From contig UQGD01000001.1 of the NCBI GenBank assembly GCA_900540455.1, positions 1 to 64,000 of the forward strand: a DNA stretch of 64,000 nucleotides, in the 5' to 3' direction. Source of the DNA: an uncultured Faecalibacterium sp. Its GTDB lineage: Bacteria; Bacillota; Clostridia; Oscillospirales; Ruminococcaceae. A program made the position numbers and the translations under genes. Positions within the stretch are counted from its first letter, which is position 1, and every line of letters starts with the position of its first letter. Below the pieces are notes generated by a model. It saw nothing but the letters and a program-made list of their open reading frames with translations, had not been told where the DNA came from and ran no database searches. Of the stretch, positions 34,803-43,350 are shown piece by piece.

Positions 34803-35792
34803 ATGGAGATCCTCATTCACCAGGCGATCCTGCACGTACTGGACACCACCCTGGATGCACCGGTGTTGTCCGGCAGCTGCATGGAGTTGACCGCCGAAAA
34901 AACAGCCTATCTGCAAAGCCATATCGAAAAACTGTTTGCCAGCGATGAGATCCGGCTCTGCCGTCCGCTGGCTGAATCCGCTTTCCGCAACGAGCTGGAG
35001 CATAACCAGGACTTTATCGATCTGTCCTGCCGGATCGCCGGCGTGCTGTTTGACTATATGCACGCCCATACCACGATCCCCGGCGCTGACTTGGCTGTGG
35101 TGGAGTTCAGCCGGGAGGGCGAACCCTGGCTGGGCATCCTGAAACTGAACTATAAAAACGGCTATACCCACTGCACTGAGACCGTAGGCGGGGCACCGGT
35201 CAGCTCCATCATCCAGCAGCGGGCCTGTCTGCCTGCACAGAGCGGGCGCGTGGAGGAAGGCGCCTTGGTCAGCCTCCAGGACTATTCCATGCGTCTGTTG
35301 GAGAAGAAATATGACATCGACGGCCATAAAGAGTTTTACCTGTCCACCGTCGTGTTCCAGTACACCCAGGCCGAGCCGGAAAAAAAGAAGCTGCAAGCAC
35401 TGCAGGAGGCAGCTGCCCAGGCTGTGCGGGAAGCCTATGAAGAGGAGCCTCATGCAGAAGCGCAGGCCGCAATGCTTATTGCACAGCAGGCTGTTCTGCA
35501 CGACAACCAGGTATCGGTAGCCCAGGTGCGCCAGCAGCTGGCCGAGGAATACCCGCTGGCCGCTGTTCCCTTTGACGATTATGTGGAAAAAAGCGATCTG
35601 CTGGAGCCTACTGCGCCGCCGGTCACCGTAGCCCCGGCCCGCATCCGCCGGATGGAGAGCCGCAGCATCCGCACCGCCAGCGGCATTGAAGTGAAGATCC
35701 CCACCGAGGTGCTCTCCTCTGAGGCCGAAGTGGAGTTTTTGCACGATGCAGACGGCAGTGTCTCGCTGCTGATCAAGAACGTGATCCTGTGA
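34803..35792 (+). CDS. Nucleoid-associated protein, NdpA/YejK-like
   Basis: The 329-residue soluble protein resembles the 37-kDa nucleoid-associated family (NdpA/YejK). An N-terminal domain (about 1-190; IHQAILHVLDTT start and FSREGEPWLGILKLNYKNGY) leads to a helical Gln/Ala/Glu-rich middle (about 200-270) and a C-terminal domain. These proteins bind the nucleoid, but their role is poorly defined. The ATG at 34803 follows CCGGAGG; the earlier in-frame ATG precedes the promoter. It is monocistronic and followed by a terminator. Confidence 0.85.
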   Translation: MEILIHQAILHVLDTTLDAPVLSGSCMELTAEKTAYLQSHIEKLFASDEIRLCRPLAESAFRNELEHNQDFIDLSCRIAGVLFDYMHAHTTIPGADLAVVEFSREGEPWLGILKLNYKNGYTHCTETVGGAPVSSIIQQRACLPAQSGRVEEGALVSLQDYSMRLLEKKYDIDGHKEFYLSTVVFQYTQAEPEKKKLQALQEAAAQAVREAYEEEPHAEAQAAMLIAQQAVLHDNQVSVAQVRQQLAEEYPLAAVPFDDYVEKSDLLEPTAPPVTVAPARIRRMESRSIRTASGIEVKIPTEVLSSEAEVEFLHDADGSVSLLIKNVIL

Positions 35793-35800
35793 CCCGATGT

Positions 35801-35850
35801 AAAAACGGCGTCTGCTGCCCCTTTTTGGGGACGGCAGACGCCGCTTTTTT
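35801..35850. terminator. Bidirectional terminator
   Basis: A long hairpin (CGGCGTCTGCTGCCC with complement) is followed by a T run and preceded by an A run. It lies between the NdpA-like gene and the converging oxidase gene. Confidence 0.9.
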
Positions 35851-36868
35851 ATCGCCGGACCATATCCGGGGTGATCTGTGCCAGAGAGTGGGCACCGCAC
35901 ATCTGCATGGTGTCTTCCAGCTCCCCTGCCAGTTTATCGATGTAGCACTGCACGCCCGCCGCATCGCCGCCATAAACAGCGGTGACGAAGGGGCGGCAGA
36001 CCAGCACTGCGTCTGCACCCAGGGCCAATGCTTTAAAGATATCCACCCCCGAACGCAGGCCGCCGTCCACCAGGATCTTGACCCCGCTGCCCTTCAGTGC
36101 AGCGGCGATCTCCGGCAGCACCTCAGCGGTGGAGGGGCACTGGTCCAGCACACGGCCGCCGTGGTTGGACACCACGATGCCCGCAGCGCCTGCCTGCTGC
36201 GCCTTGAGCGCCCCGGCCACGGTCATGACGCCCTTTACGATAAAGGGGCGCTGTGCCATCTCCACGATCTGGCGCAGCTCCTCCACGCTTTTGCAGCCCG
36301 CAGGCGGGTCCATATTCTTCAGGAAGGGCAGGCCCGCTGCATCCACATCCATGGCCACAGCAAAGCAGCCGCTGGCCTTTACCTGCTCCATCTTTGCCCG
36401 GATGGTCTCCATATTCCAGGGCTTGACGGTGGGCACGCCGCAGCCGCCTGCCCGGGTGATGGCACGGGTCGCCTGGGTCATCACGTCCGGGTTGACGCCA
36501 TCCCCTGTAAATGCTGCGATACCCCCCTGCGCACAGGCCTGCACCAAGACCTCATTATAGGTCGTATCGGTGTAGACATCCGAATAGTGCAGGTTCACTG
36601 CGCCTACCGGACCCGCAAAGAACGGGTAACGGAAGCGGCGCCCAAACAGCTCCAGGCTGGTATCCGGTCTGCCGCCCCCGCACAGGGTATCCATATTGAC
36701 CCGGATCTCTGCCCACTTATTATAGTTGCGGATGGCCGTGTCCCCCACTCCCTTGGCCCCTGGGCCAGGGATCTGGTTTTTGCAGGCCACGCCGTTGCAC
36801 ACCGGACAGGCTTTGCAGTACTGGCCGATGCACTCTCTTGCATGGGCCAAAACATCCGAATAGTTCAT
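35849..36868 (-). CDS. FMN-dependent alpha-hydroxy-acid oxidizing protein
   Basis: The 339-residue TIM-barrel flavoprotein belongs to the lactate/glycolate oxidase family. The C-terminal half has the substrate and FMN motif SNHGGRVLD with catalytic His, then KILVDGGLRSGVDIFKAL and GADAVLVCRPF for phosphate binding. An N-terminal Cys cluster (CIGQYCKACPVCNGVACKN) is unusual for aerobic LldD but common in versions from anaerobic Clostridia. It suggests an iron-sulfur or zinc site and an electron acceptor other than O2. The substrate is not deducible. Confidence 0.9.
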   Translation of the reverse strand: MNYSDVLAHARECIGQYCKACPVCNGVACKNQIPGPGAKGVGDTAIRNYNKWAEIRVNMDTLCGGGRPDTSLELFGRRFRYPFFAGPVGAVNLHYSDVYTDTTYNEVLVQACAQGGIAAFTGDGVNPDVMTQATRAITRAGGCGVPTVKPWNMETIRAKMEQVKASGCFAVAMDVDAAGLPFLKNMDPPAGCKSVEELRQIVEMAQRPFIVKGVMTVAGALKAQQAGAAGIVVSNHGGRVLDQCPSTAEVLPEIAAALKGSGVKILVDGGLRSGVDIFKALALGADAVLVCRPFVTAVYGGDAAGVQCYIDKLAGELEDTMQMCGAHSLAQITPDMVRR

Positions 36869-37031
36869 ATAACTTCCTCCATTCCGATCCTCCGGCCGCC
36901 GCCCGCAGGCCGGTCTCTGACTCCATCATATCCTCATCCGTACACCCCGTCAAGTCCCTCCGTCCTTTTTGCAAAAAAGAACAGCGCCCCTGCGTCACTT
37001 TTAAAAAACACAAAAAAGTTTAAAAAAATGC

Positions 37032-37060
37032 TTGACAAAACCCTGGGTTTGCGGTATTAT
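37032..37060 (+). promoter_or_regulatory. tRNA-Ser promoter
   Basis: There is TTGACA (37032-37037), a 17-nt spacer and TATTAT (37055-37060). Confidence 0.8.
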
Positions 37061-37106
37061 AGTGGAGCGCTGAGGGACACGGTCCTGAGGCAAGAACAAA
37101 AGATGT

Positions 37107-37198
37107 GGAAAGATGGCTGAGTTGGTCTAAGGCGCACGACTGGAAATCGTGTAACGTGTCAAAAGCGTTCTGGGGTTCGAATCCCCATCTTTCCGCCA
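37107..37198 (+). tRNA. tRNA-Ser (anticodon GGA)
   Basis: A class II tRNA has acceptor stem GGAAAGA/TCTTTCC (37107-37113 with 37188-37194), discriminator G and encoded CCA (37196-37198). The anticodon loop CTGGAAA has GGA at 37142-37144. A long variable arm and T-arm GGTTCGAATCC are present. Anticodon GGA reads TCC and TCT. A promoter precedes it and a terminator follows. Confidence 0.97.
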
Positions 37199-37199
37199 A

Positions 37200-37237
37200 A
37201 AGAGCCCGCTGGATCGTAAGATCCGGCGGGCTTTTTG
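37200..37237 (+). terminator. tRNA-Ser terminator
   Basis: AGCCCGCTGGATC and its near-complement form a hairpin, followed by a T run. Confidence 0.88.
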
Positions 37238-37254
37238 TTTGTAAAAACCGGCAC

Positions 37255-37287
37255 AAGAAAGGGAGCTGCAAGGCAGCTCCCTTTCTT
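37255..37287. terminator. Perfect hairpin terminator
   Basis: A perfect 15-bp stem AAGAAAGGGAGCTGC has a minimal loop. It terminates the leftward lipoprotein-kinase operon. Confidence 0.75.
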
Positions 37288-37304
37288 GCTGTGCGTACAC
37301 GCCG

Positions 37305-37453
37305 TTATTTTTCATGATGCACATACACCCGTATGGGGTCCGGCTCCACATACAGCGCACAGAGGTTCGGGGTCAGATCCTTTCGGTCGCGGAAGTCGTT
37401 TTCAATGATGCCTGCTCCGGCTGCTGGGTCAGGTCAGCGAGCTTATATCCCAT
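37305..37453 (-). pseudogene. Possible frameshifted small gene
   Basis: An ATG at 37453 with a good ribosome site (AAAAAGGAG) overlaps the end of the nucleotide kinase-like gene and encodes MGYKLADLTQQPEQ before stopping at 37373. A -1 shift near 37415 would instead open a protein-like tail ending in CALYVEPDPIRVYVHHEK at the TAA at 37305. This looks like one short gene broken by a single-base change. No known family. Confidence 0.35.
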
Positions 37454-37964
37454 TTGCTTTCTCCTTTTTCCGCCATGCTTCCAGCTGGCGCTGGCTGCGT
37501 AGCAGCACAAACTTATCCGGGTAAGTCTGGGCGATCTGGGCCAGCTGGGCACGATAGGCATGGCTGCGGCCCCGCCAAAGCACCCAGCCGATAAATTCCA
37601 GATCCAGCTTTTCTTCGCAACCCGGCGCAGCGGAGCAGCGCACCCGGCCCCGGTTTTGCAGCCATCGGCGCACCACCCGATATAAACAGGTGAACCGTCC
37701 AAAATACAGCACCAAAATCTGATCTGCCTCCGCCAGACGGCGTGCCATACAGGTCTTGGTATAGTTGCCGTCCATGACCCAGGATGGATTTTCGTCCAGA
37801 AAACGAGTGACCATCTCCCTCTCCTGTTCCAAGGGGCGTTCCTTCCATCCCGGCAGAAAATGCACGGCATCCAGATGCAGCACCGGCGCACTTCGCTGTG
37901 CACCCAACGTCTGCGCCAGCGTGGACTTGCCGCTGCCGCTGGTACCCAGGATCAGGGTCTTCAC
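37443..37964 (-). CDS. FlaR-like P-loop nucleotide kinase (topology modulation protein family)
   Basis: The 173-residue cytoplasmic P-loop protein begins with Walker A LGTSGSGKSTLA (about 6-17) and an adenylate-kinase-like core (LHLDAVHFLPGW, WVMDGNY). This pattern is typical of the DNA topology modulation/FlaR-like family of small kinases; their substrate is unknown. The start is GTG at 37964, which overlaps the stop of the upstream lipoprotein gene (GTGA). It is probably translated in coupling with that gene. Confidence 0.82.
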   Translation of the reverse strand: MKTLILGTSGSGKSTLAQTLGAQRSAPVLHLDAVHFLPGWKERPLEQEREMVTRFLDENPSWVMDGNYTKTCMARRLAEADQILVLYFGRFTCLYRVVRRWLQNRGRVRCSAAPGCEEKLDLEFIGWVLWRGRSHAYRAQLAQIAQTYPDKFVLLRSQRQLEAWRKKEKANGI

Positions 37965-38764
37965 GACTGTGCCTCCGGCACAGCCCAGGGCTGCAGCAGA
38001 CCCTCCGGCAGCTCACCACTCAAAAGAGTACCCAGCTCTTCTCCGGGCAGGGTGCCCAGCGGATAGCTGATCCTGTAATGATCGCTGGCTATCACCACCA
38101 TATCCTCGGTCAGAGCTTCCAGCATCGGCGCCCGGCGCGGGTCCTCCGGGTCTACCTGCCCCAGCAGCATCTCCTTGGCTTCGGCCTCCGGCACAGCGCA
38201 CAGGCTCCAAAACGAGAGCTTTTCCCCGGTGGTGCGGTCAAACGCCGCCCCGACCTGGTAGCTGGTCTGCTCCCGGCCGCCAAGGGGCAGGGTGACATCC
38301 GTCACCACATAGACCACCTGCTCGGCCAGGGCTGTCTCCCAGGTATTCTGCCGGGCCATCCAGGGAGAAAAGCCCGCCGGGTCTTTCTTGTACTCCGCAT
38401 AGGCTCCCTGCAGCAGGCTTTCTGCCGAATACCGGCGGCCCTGACGGGCGTAATGGTTCTGGATGCTCTGGCGCACCTGTTCCGGCAGCGTCTCCGGCAA
38501 AGCTGGCGGATAAAGATCCTGCTCTTGCAGCAGGACCGTGCCATCCTCTAAGCAGTAGTCCACCCAGCCGCTGGGCAGATGGACATCCGTATCCGGAAAG
38601 GTCTCGTATTCCCGCCAACAGTCCACAGCCTGTCCGTCCGAAAGGACCAGAACATCCTCTGTCTCCATCTCCAGCACCTGCTGGCTCTGTGTCAGGCCCG
38701 ATCCGCAGCCGTTCAAGACTGCCGCCAGGCCAAGGGCTGCCATCAGCACTGCAATTTTTCTCAT
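37961..38764 (-). CDS. Predicted lipoprotein of unknown function
   Basis: The 267-residue protein has a lipoprotein signal peptide with lipobox LNGC (Cys at about 20), so it should be anchored to the outer face of the membrane. The mature part is acidic with alternating strands and helices. No catalytic motif is recognisable. It starts an operon with the small kinase gene and has its own TTGACT/TATATT promoter, divergent from another membrane-anchored protein of unknown function. Confidence 0.8.
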   Translation of the reverse strand: MRKIAVLMAALGLAAVLNGCGSGLTQSQQVLEMETEDVLVLSDGQAVDCWREYETFPDTDVHLPSGWVDYCLEDGTVLLQEQDLYPPALPETLPEQVRQSIQNHYARQGRRYSAESLLQGAYAEYKKDPAGFSPWMARQNTWETALAEQVVYVVTDVTLPLGGREQTSYQVGAAFDRTTGEKLSFWSLCAVPEAEAKEMLLGQVDPEDPRRAPMLEALTEDMVVIASDHYRISYPLGTLPGEELGTLLSGELPEGLLQPWAVPEAQS

Positions 38765-38794
38765 GTTGCAGATCCCTCCTTTTTATGTAGGGAC

Positions 38795-38823
38795 AATATA
38801 CACTATCTCCGGGGACAAGTCAA
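38795..38823 (-). promoter_or_regulatory. Lipoprotein operon promoter
   Basis: On the minus strand there is TTGACT (38818-38823), a 17-nt spacer and TATATT (38795-38800). Confidence 0.72.
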
Positions 38824-38850
38824 GAGAGGACCGCTGCCAAACATGGACAC

Positions 38851-38879
38851 TTGACATTTGACCGGCAGGCGCTTATTCT
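38851..38879 (+). promoter_or_regulatory. Promoter of the membrane-anchored protein gene
   Basis: There is TTGACA (38851-38856), a 17-nt spacer and TATTCT (38874-38879). The small palindrome ATTCTAAGAAT overlaps the -10 box. Confidence 0.72.
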
Positions 38880-38917
38880 AAGAATATGACCTTTGGTTTT
38901 GAAAGGAGTTTTTATCA

Positions 38918-39757
38918 ATGGCAACCAAAAAACGCCGCCGTCGCCGCACGGTGCTCTGGGTCGTTTTGGGCCTGCTGTCCCTCTGTCTGGCGGCAGTGCT
39001 GGTATTTGGTTTCCGGCTGCGCAGCCGTCTGCAGTCCTTACAGCAGGGTGCGTCCTTCCAATTTGGATATGAGATCACCTCTACCAAGGCAGATCCCTCT
39101 GCCCTGTATCAGATCCTGGAGCAGCTGGGTGCCACGCGAGGCCGGGTACACGGGATGTACGCTCCCGGGCAGCTGGGTGTTGCCCTCTACCTTCAGGACG
39201 ATGCAAGCGGTGCGCCTCTGACCCGGCTGTATATCGACCAGGACGAGACCTTGTTTGATGCAGGCCAGGTGTACCGCACCGCCCGCGGGTCCCTGGTAGC
39301 ACGGGCGCCCCTGGCAGATGTTCTGCTGCCCAAGTGGAACTTAGGCGACTATATTTCTCAGACGCAGCTGGCCACGCTGCTGGGCGTGCCCATTGCAGAG
39401 GTGGAAATGCAGGAGTTCTCTCAGTTTGCGTTGCTGCCAGCCGCACTGAAGCGGGTCGAGCCTGCCCAAGCAAAAAAGGGATACACCTATTTTCAGCTGC
39501 AAACGGACCAGACCAACGCCCCCACCCTGACCCTGGGGCTGCCTTTAGGCGAGCTGTTTGCAGAGAGCACGCCGCTGCATGTATTGATCCTGCATCCGGC
39601 ACACAATGCAGCGCTGGAGCTGGACGGCAGCCTGTCTGCCGCCACCCCGATCCTGACGCCGCCCACTTCCCGGATGAAGGACGACGACATTGCAGTCTTT
39701 GCCCAGATCCGTCAGACCTTGCAGGACGTGATCGCAATGTTCTTCCCCAAAAACTGA
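38918..39757 (+). CDS. Membrane-anchored protein of unknown function
   Basis: The 279-residue protein has a strongly basic N-terminus (KKRRRRR) and one membrane helix (about 12-34); the remaining 240 residues are predicted to lie outside the cell. The outer part has no recognised domain. The ATG at 38918 follows GAAAGGAG at good spacing. It is monocistronic, ends in a strong terminator and is divergent from a lipoprotein gene. Confidence 0.78.
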   Translation: MATKKRRRRRTVLWVVLGLLSLCLAAVLVFGFRLRSRLQSLQQGASFQFGYEITSTKADPSALYQILEQLGATRGRVHGMYAPGQLGVALYLQDDASGAPLTRLYIDQDETLFDAGQVYRTARGSLVARAPLADVLLPKWNLGDYISQTQLATLLGVPIAEVEMQEFSQFALLPAALKRVEPAQAKKGYTYFQLQTDQTNAPTLTLGLPLGELFAESTPLHVLILHPAHNAALELDGSLSAATPILTPPTSRMKDDDIAVFAQIRQTLQDVIAMFFPKN

Positions 39758-39765
39758 AAACAAGA

Positions 39766-39818
39766 AAAGACCCGGTCTCCCGGCAGCAGATGCTGCGGCA
39801 GAGACCGGGTCTTTTGCT
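39766..39818. terminator. Bidirectional terminator
   Basis: A stem AAAAGACCCGGTCTC and its complement lie around an inner hairpin, with T and A runs on the two sides. Confidence 0.85.
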
Positions 39819-39819
39819 C

Positions 39820-40731
39820 TTACTCGTTCCAGAATACCTTTTTGGCGTTCTCGTAAAGGATCATCTGTTTTTGCTCCTCTGCCAGGGCAGGGTCCCGGGC
39901 TATGGTATCCACCATCTGCTGGTAGGTCATATGGCAGAGGTTAGAGGGCGCATCGGTGCCAAACAGCAGCCGCTCCGCCCCCACCGTCTCCACCGCCCGT
40001 GCTATAAACTGCCGTGTAATGGGGAACGGCGGTTCATCCGGGCGGACATTCCGCTGCAGCGAGGCCAAGTCAAACCAAACATTGGGCAGGTGCAGCGCTT
40101 CCAAACCATCGGTCATCTGCGCAAGCTCCGTCTGTTTGGGCGCCAGCAGGTGGCAGACCACGAACTTCATATCCGGATGCCGCAGGATCAGCCGGCGCAA
40201 TGCCCCGATCTGGCTGCTGGGACTGCCCAGCTTGCCAATATCGATCACAAACACCAGCCCATGCTCGGCGGCAAAGGCAGCCTCCCGGCACATGACCTCT
40301 CCATCCAGCGCAAACACCGGATGGGTGGCCATCAGCCCAGAACCCGTGCTGACCTCAAATTTCACCACCCGGATGCCCTGCTCCTCGAACAAGTGATGTA
40401 CGATCGCATCCCGGCCACGGCTGTAAGGATCATAGGCGGCAGCCGCCAAAAAACGATGCGGCCACTGCTGCTGCGCCTGCCAGCTGTACAGATTCTGGAA
40501 CCCCAGATAGCCCCCTTGCAGCAGAACGGCTCGCTCCACCTGGTGGGCATCCATCAGCTCCAGCATCCGCTCTGGGGTGACCTGGTCGGTCCCCCAGGCA
40601 GGCGGGATCAATGCACAGACCGATCCATCCGCATAAATGCCCTGTCCGCCGCCGCAGCTGCGCAGCTCGCCCCCGGCACCCGTACCCGCAATGCACTGCA
40701 CCAGATGGACATGCGCATCAATGATCTTCAT
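39820..40731 (-). CDS. Amidohydrolase family 2 protein
   Basis: The 303-residue cytoplasmic TIM-barrel metal hydrolase starts with the metal-binding DAHVHL (about 5-10). It has a likely ligand His in FVVCHLLAP and the catalytic Asp in LLFGTDAPSN (about 255), as in the ACMSD/amidohydrolase-2 group that includes decarboxylases and lactonases. It is 54 nt after the nucleotidyltransferase gene on the same strand and may be cotranscribed. The substrate is unknown. Confidence 0.87.
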   Translation of the reverse strand: MKIIDAHVHLVQCIAGTGAGGELRSCGGGQGIYADGSVCALIPPAWGTDQVTPERMLELMDAHQVERAVLLQGGYLGFQNLYSWQAQQQWPHRFLAAAAYDPYSRGRDAIVHHLFEEQGIRVVKFEVSTGSGLMATHPVFALDGEVMCREAAFAAEHGLVFVIDIGKLGSPSSQIGALRRLILRHPDMKFVVCHLLAPKQTELAQMTDGLEALHLPNVWFDLASLQRNVRPDEPPFPITRQFIARAVETVGAERLLFGTDAPSNLCHMTYQQMVDTIARDPALAEEQKQMILYENAKKVFWNE

Positions 40732-40785
40732 GTACCCGAACTCCTTTTTTGTCTCAAATCGCTTCCGGCTGTTTTGTCCGGCTCT

Positions 40786-41688
40786 TTACAGGTCCGAGAA
40801 CAGATCTGCCTGGTAGATGCCTTCTGCCAGCATCCGGGCAAAGCTCTCCTTCACGGCGGGCACATCCTCTTTATAGGTCATGCCGTACCACGCATCGTTG
40901 GTCTTCAGCACCTTGACCGAGATCTTGTTCTGGGACAGCAGTTCCCCGATAAAGGTCGGGATCAGATACTCTGCCTTGAGGGGATTTGTCGGAACCTCTT
41001 TTTCAAAAAATTCCGCAAAGCCCTGCTCAAGCACCTGCAAAAAGTCCAAAGTCAGGCCCCACATATTCATGGACACCAAGGAATCCAGATCCAGCTCCAC
41101 ACCGTCCGCCTGGGCGCCTGCGGCCGTTTTCAGGATATTTTTGGTCTCCGTCACCTGGGTCAGGCAGCTCTTTTCGTCCATCTTGCAGATGCCGCGGGTC
41201 ACACCGCCATTATCCGAAAGTGTGTTGCGCAGCACAAAGCCGGCCATGCAATCCCCGCCGCCGGACACCAAATGCCCGTGGAGCGCCCGCAGGCCCTCTT
41301 TTCCGTAATAGTCATCTGCATTGATGACCACAAAAGGCGTTTTCAACACCTGTTTTGCGGCCAGCACCGCCTGCCCTGTGCCCCAGGGCTTTGTGCGCCC
41401 TTCCGGGAACTGACCCGGGATATCGTGCAGATCCTGGAAGGCATAGTCCACCGTCACGCCCTTCGCTGCACACACGGCAGCGATCCGGTCCCCGATCACC
41501 TCCCGGAACTCTGCCTCGATGTCCTTGCGGATCACGAATACCACATGGTTGAACCCTGCCTCGATCGCATCATGGATGGAATAATCCATAATGATATGCC
41601 GCCCGCCGTCCACCGGCTCCAACTGTTTGATGCCTCCGCCAAAGCGGGAGCCGATCCCGGCTGCCATAATAAGCAATGTCGTTTCCAT
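40786..41688 (-). CDS. Nucleotidyltransferase family protein (NDP-sugar pyrophosphorylase-like)
   Basis: The 300-residue cytoplasmic enzyme has the nucleotidyltransferase fold. The NTP-binding loop is MAAGIGSRFGGGIKQL (about 8-23), and the metal-binding Asp is in FVVINADDYYG (about 120-130). It would couple a sugar-1-phosphate to an NTP. The target sugar is not evident. It lies beside the capsule phosphorelay module but on a separate transcript. Confidence 0.87.
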   Translation of the reverse strand: METTLLIMAAGIGSRFGGGIKQLEPVDGGRHIIMDYSIHDAIEAGFNHVVFVIRKDIEAEFREVIGDRIAAVCAAKGVTVDYAFQDLHDIPGQFPEGRTKPWGTGQAVLAAKQVLKTPFVVINADDYYGKEGLRALHGHLVSGGGDCMAGFVLRNTLSDNGGVTRGICKMDEKSCLTQVTETKNILKTAAGAQADGVELDLDSLVSMNMWGLTLDFLQVLEQGFAEFFEKEVPTNPLKAEYLIPTFIGELLSQNKISVKVLKTNDAWYGMTYKEDVPAVKESFARMLAEGIYQADLFSDL

Positions 41689-41825
41689 AGAGGTTATTCC
41701 TTTCTGTTTTTGATCTCGTTGTTATTTTTCCGGCATGTACCGAAAAAGGGATATAAAAACAAGGGGCTGCCCAGCACCTTTTGCTGCATTCCAGGCCGCA
41801 CCCTCTGTGCATACATTTTATCCTA

Positions 41826-42575
41826 TCATGCACCCTGCACCCGGACCAGGAGCATCACTGGACCGGAAGTCCGAACAGACAGGTACACCACACCGTTTTT
41901 CACCCGCACTGGCACCAGCTGAGACTGTCCGCTCCGGTTCCAGCAGACGGCTGCCAACTGGGTCCCCTCCTCTACACCCGGCACCATGATGGCTACTTCC
42001 ATACTTGGCTGCTGTGACAAAACGGTAAGCGCTGCAGGAGACATTGTCACATCATACATTGCGATGGGCGTATACTGCGCTGTTCCCGCACCTACAGTCG
42101 ATTCAAAAGAAGCAGCTGCCTCCGGCGCTATGCTGTCCATCAACTGCTGTGTGGACTGCGCCTCACGGACCTGCTGATACAAAGCACTCAACTGCCCATT
42201 GGCTGCAAAGGTCAGTCCGCTGCCCGTAGCCACATCAGCCAGCTGTTCGCTGGTCGCCTGCGGGTTTGCCGCCACGACCGCCGCATTGGCTGCCAAAGCA
42301 GAAGATACTGGCGTGATCTGGATAAGCGCCTGTGTGGCGGACTCGACCTGGAGAACTTCTTCCGCCTTTGGCACGGTGCCCTGTTCCACCGCAGGCGCCG
42401 TGTGGATCGTGATCACCGCGCCATCCGACGCCGTCACCTGATCCTGCACTACTTCCACTTCCTGTTGGGTGCGGCTGGGATGCCACTGCGCAGCAAAAGC
42501 CTGCATTCCCATCGCTGCTGTTACAAGCGAAACCAGAGCCAGCCCCGCTATACGAACCATTCTTTTACTTTTCAT
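41826..42575 (-). CDS. Secreted protein at the end of the capsule module
   Basis: The 249-residue protein has a clear Sec signal peptide (KSKRMVRIAGLALVSLV, cleavage likely after AFA at about 27) and an Ala/Gln/Val-rich mature part with no recognised domain. The ATG at 42575 follows CAGAGGAAAACAAA and overlaps the stop of the tyrosine kinase gene by about 11 nt. It is the last gene of the module. A role in surface structure is only inferred from position. Confidence 0.75.
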   Translation of the reverse strand: MKSKRMVRIAGLALVSLVTAAMGMQAFAAQWHPSRTQQEVEVVQDQVTASDGAVITIHTAPAVEQGTVPKAEEVLQVESATQALIQITPVSSALAANAAVVAANPQATSEQLADVATGSGLTFAANGQLSALYQQVREAQSTQQLMDSIAPEAAASFESTVGAGTAQYTPIAMYDVTMSPAALTVLSQQPSMEVAIMVPGVEEGTQLAAVCWNRSGQSQLVPVRVKNGVVYLSVRTSGPVMLLVRVQGA

Positions 42576-43350
42576 TTTGTTTTCCTCTGCGGGTCGGCAG
42601 CTTTTCATGTGAGGCCCCACGGCCATACCGAGATCCACCATATCTGTACCCATTTTCATAATAGTATCCACCGCGATAATACCGGTGATAATACGCACTG
42701 GAACGACTGTTCAAGTCCACCCGGTTCAGAACGATCCCCAGCAGCGGACTCTCTGCCCGTTTTAGCATCTGGACAGAGTTTTCCACCAGTTTGCGAGGGG
42801 TATCTCCGCTACGGACCACCAGTACGCTTCCGTCGCAGTACCGGGCAATATTGAGTGCATCCGCCACACTGCCCAGCGGCGGCGTGTCAACAAGAACATA
42901 ATCAAAGTTCTGCCGGCAATAATCCAAAAGCTCTGCAAAGCCTTGGCTTTCCAACAAAATCGTCGGGTTCGCAATGGAGGACGTTACCGGGACCATATAC
43001 CCATTGGGTATGTTTGTCTTATAGATCACATCCTGCATCTCAGCCCGTCCTGCAAGATAATACGGCGCACCGATCAAATTTTCTGCATCGACACTGGCAA
43101 TATTATACTTATACCGCATCTCCGAATTCCGAAAATCGCAGTCGATCAGTACGATAGAGCCCCCCACCTCCGCCATCATCTTCCACAACTGCATTGCAAT
43201 AAAGCTCTTTCCCTCATTGGGGACGCTGCTGGTCACCATGACAGTCTTGACCTGACTGCCACAAAAACTCAAGTTGATGCGCAGCTGGTTCAGCGCTTCC
43301 GTCACATTAAACGGAAGCTCCGGCAAATTTCGGATTTCCAGTTCTTTCAT
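42565..43350 (-). CDS. BY-kinase (CpsD/CapB-type tyrosine kinase)
   Basis: The 261-residue cytoplasmic ATPase has Walker A SSVPNEGKSF (about 40-49), Walker A' IVLIDCDFR and Walker B VLVDTPPLG. A C-terminal tyrosine cluster contains ten Tyr within 30 residues (YYHRYYRGGYYYENGYRY), the autophosphorylation site. Such kinases cycle with a Wzz-type membrane activator to control polysaccharide chain length. The ATG at 43350 overlaps the wzz stop (ATGA) and follows GGAGG. Confidence 0.94.
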   Translation of the reverse strand: MKELEIRNLPELPFNVTEALNQLRINLSFCGSQVKTVMVTSSVPNEGKSFIAMQLWKMMAEVGGSIVLIDCDFRNSEMRYKYNIASVDAENLIGAPYYLAGRAEMQDVIYKTNIPNGYMVPVTSSIANPTILLESQGFAELLDYCRQNFDYVLVDTPPLGSVADALNIARYCDGSVLVVRSGDTPRKLVENSVQMLKRAESPLLGIVLNRVDLNSRSSAYYHRYYRGGYYYENGYRYGGSRYGRGASHEKLPTRRGKQNEK

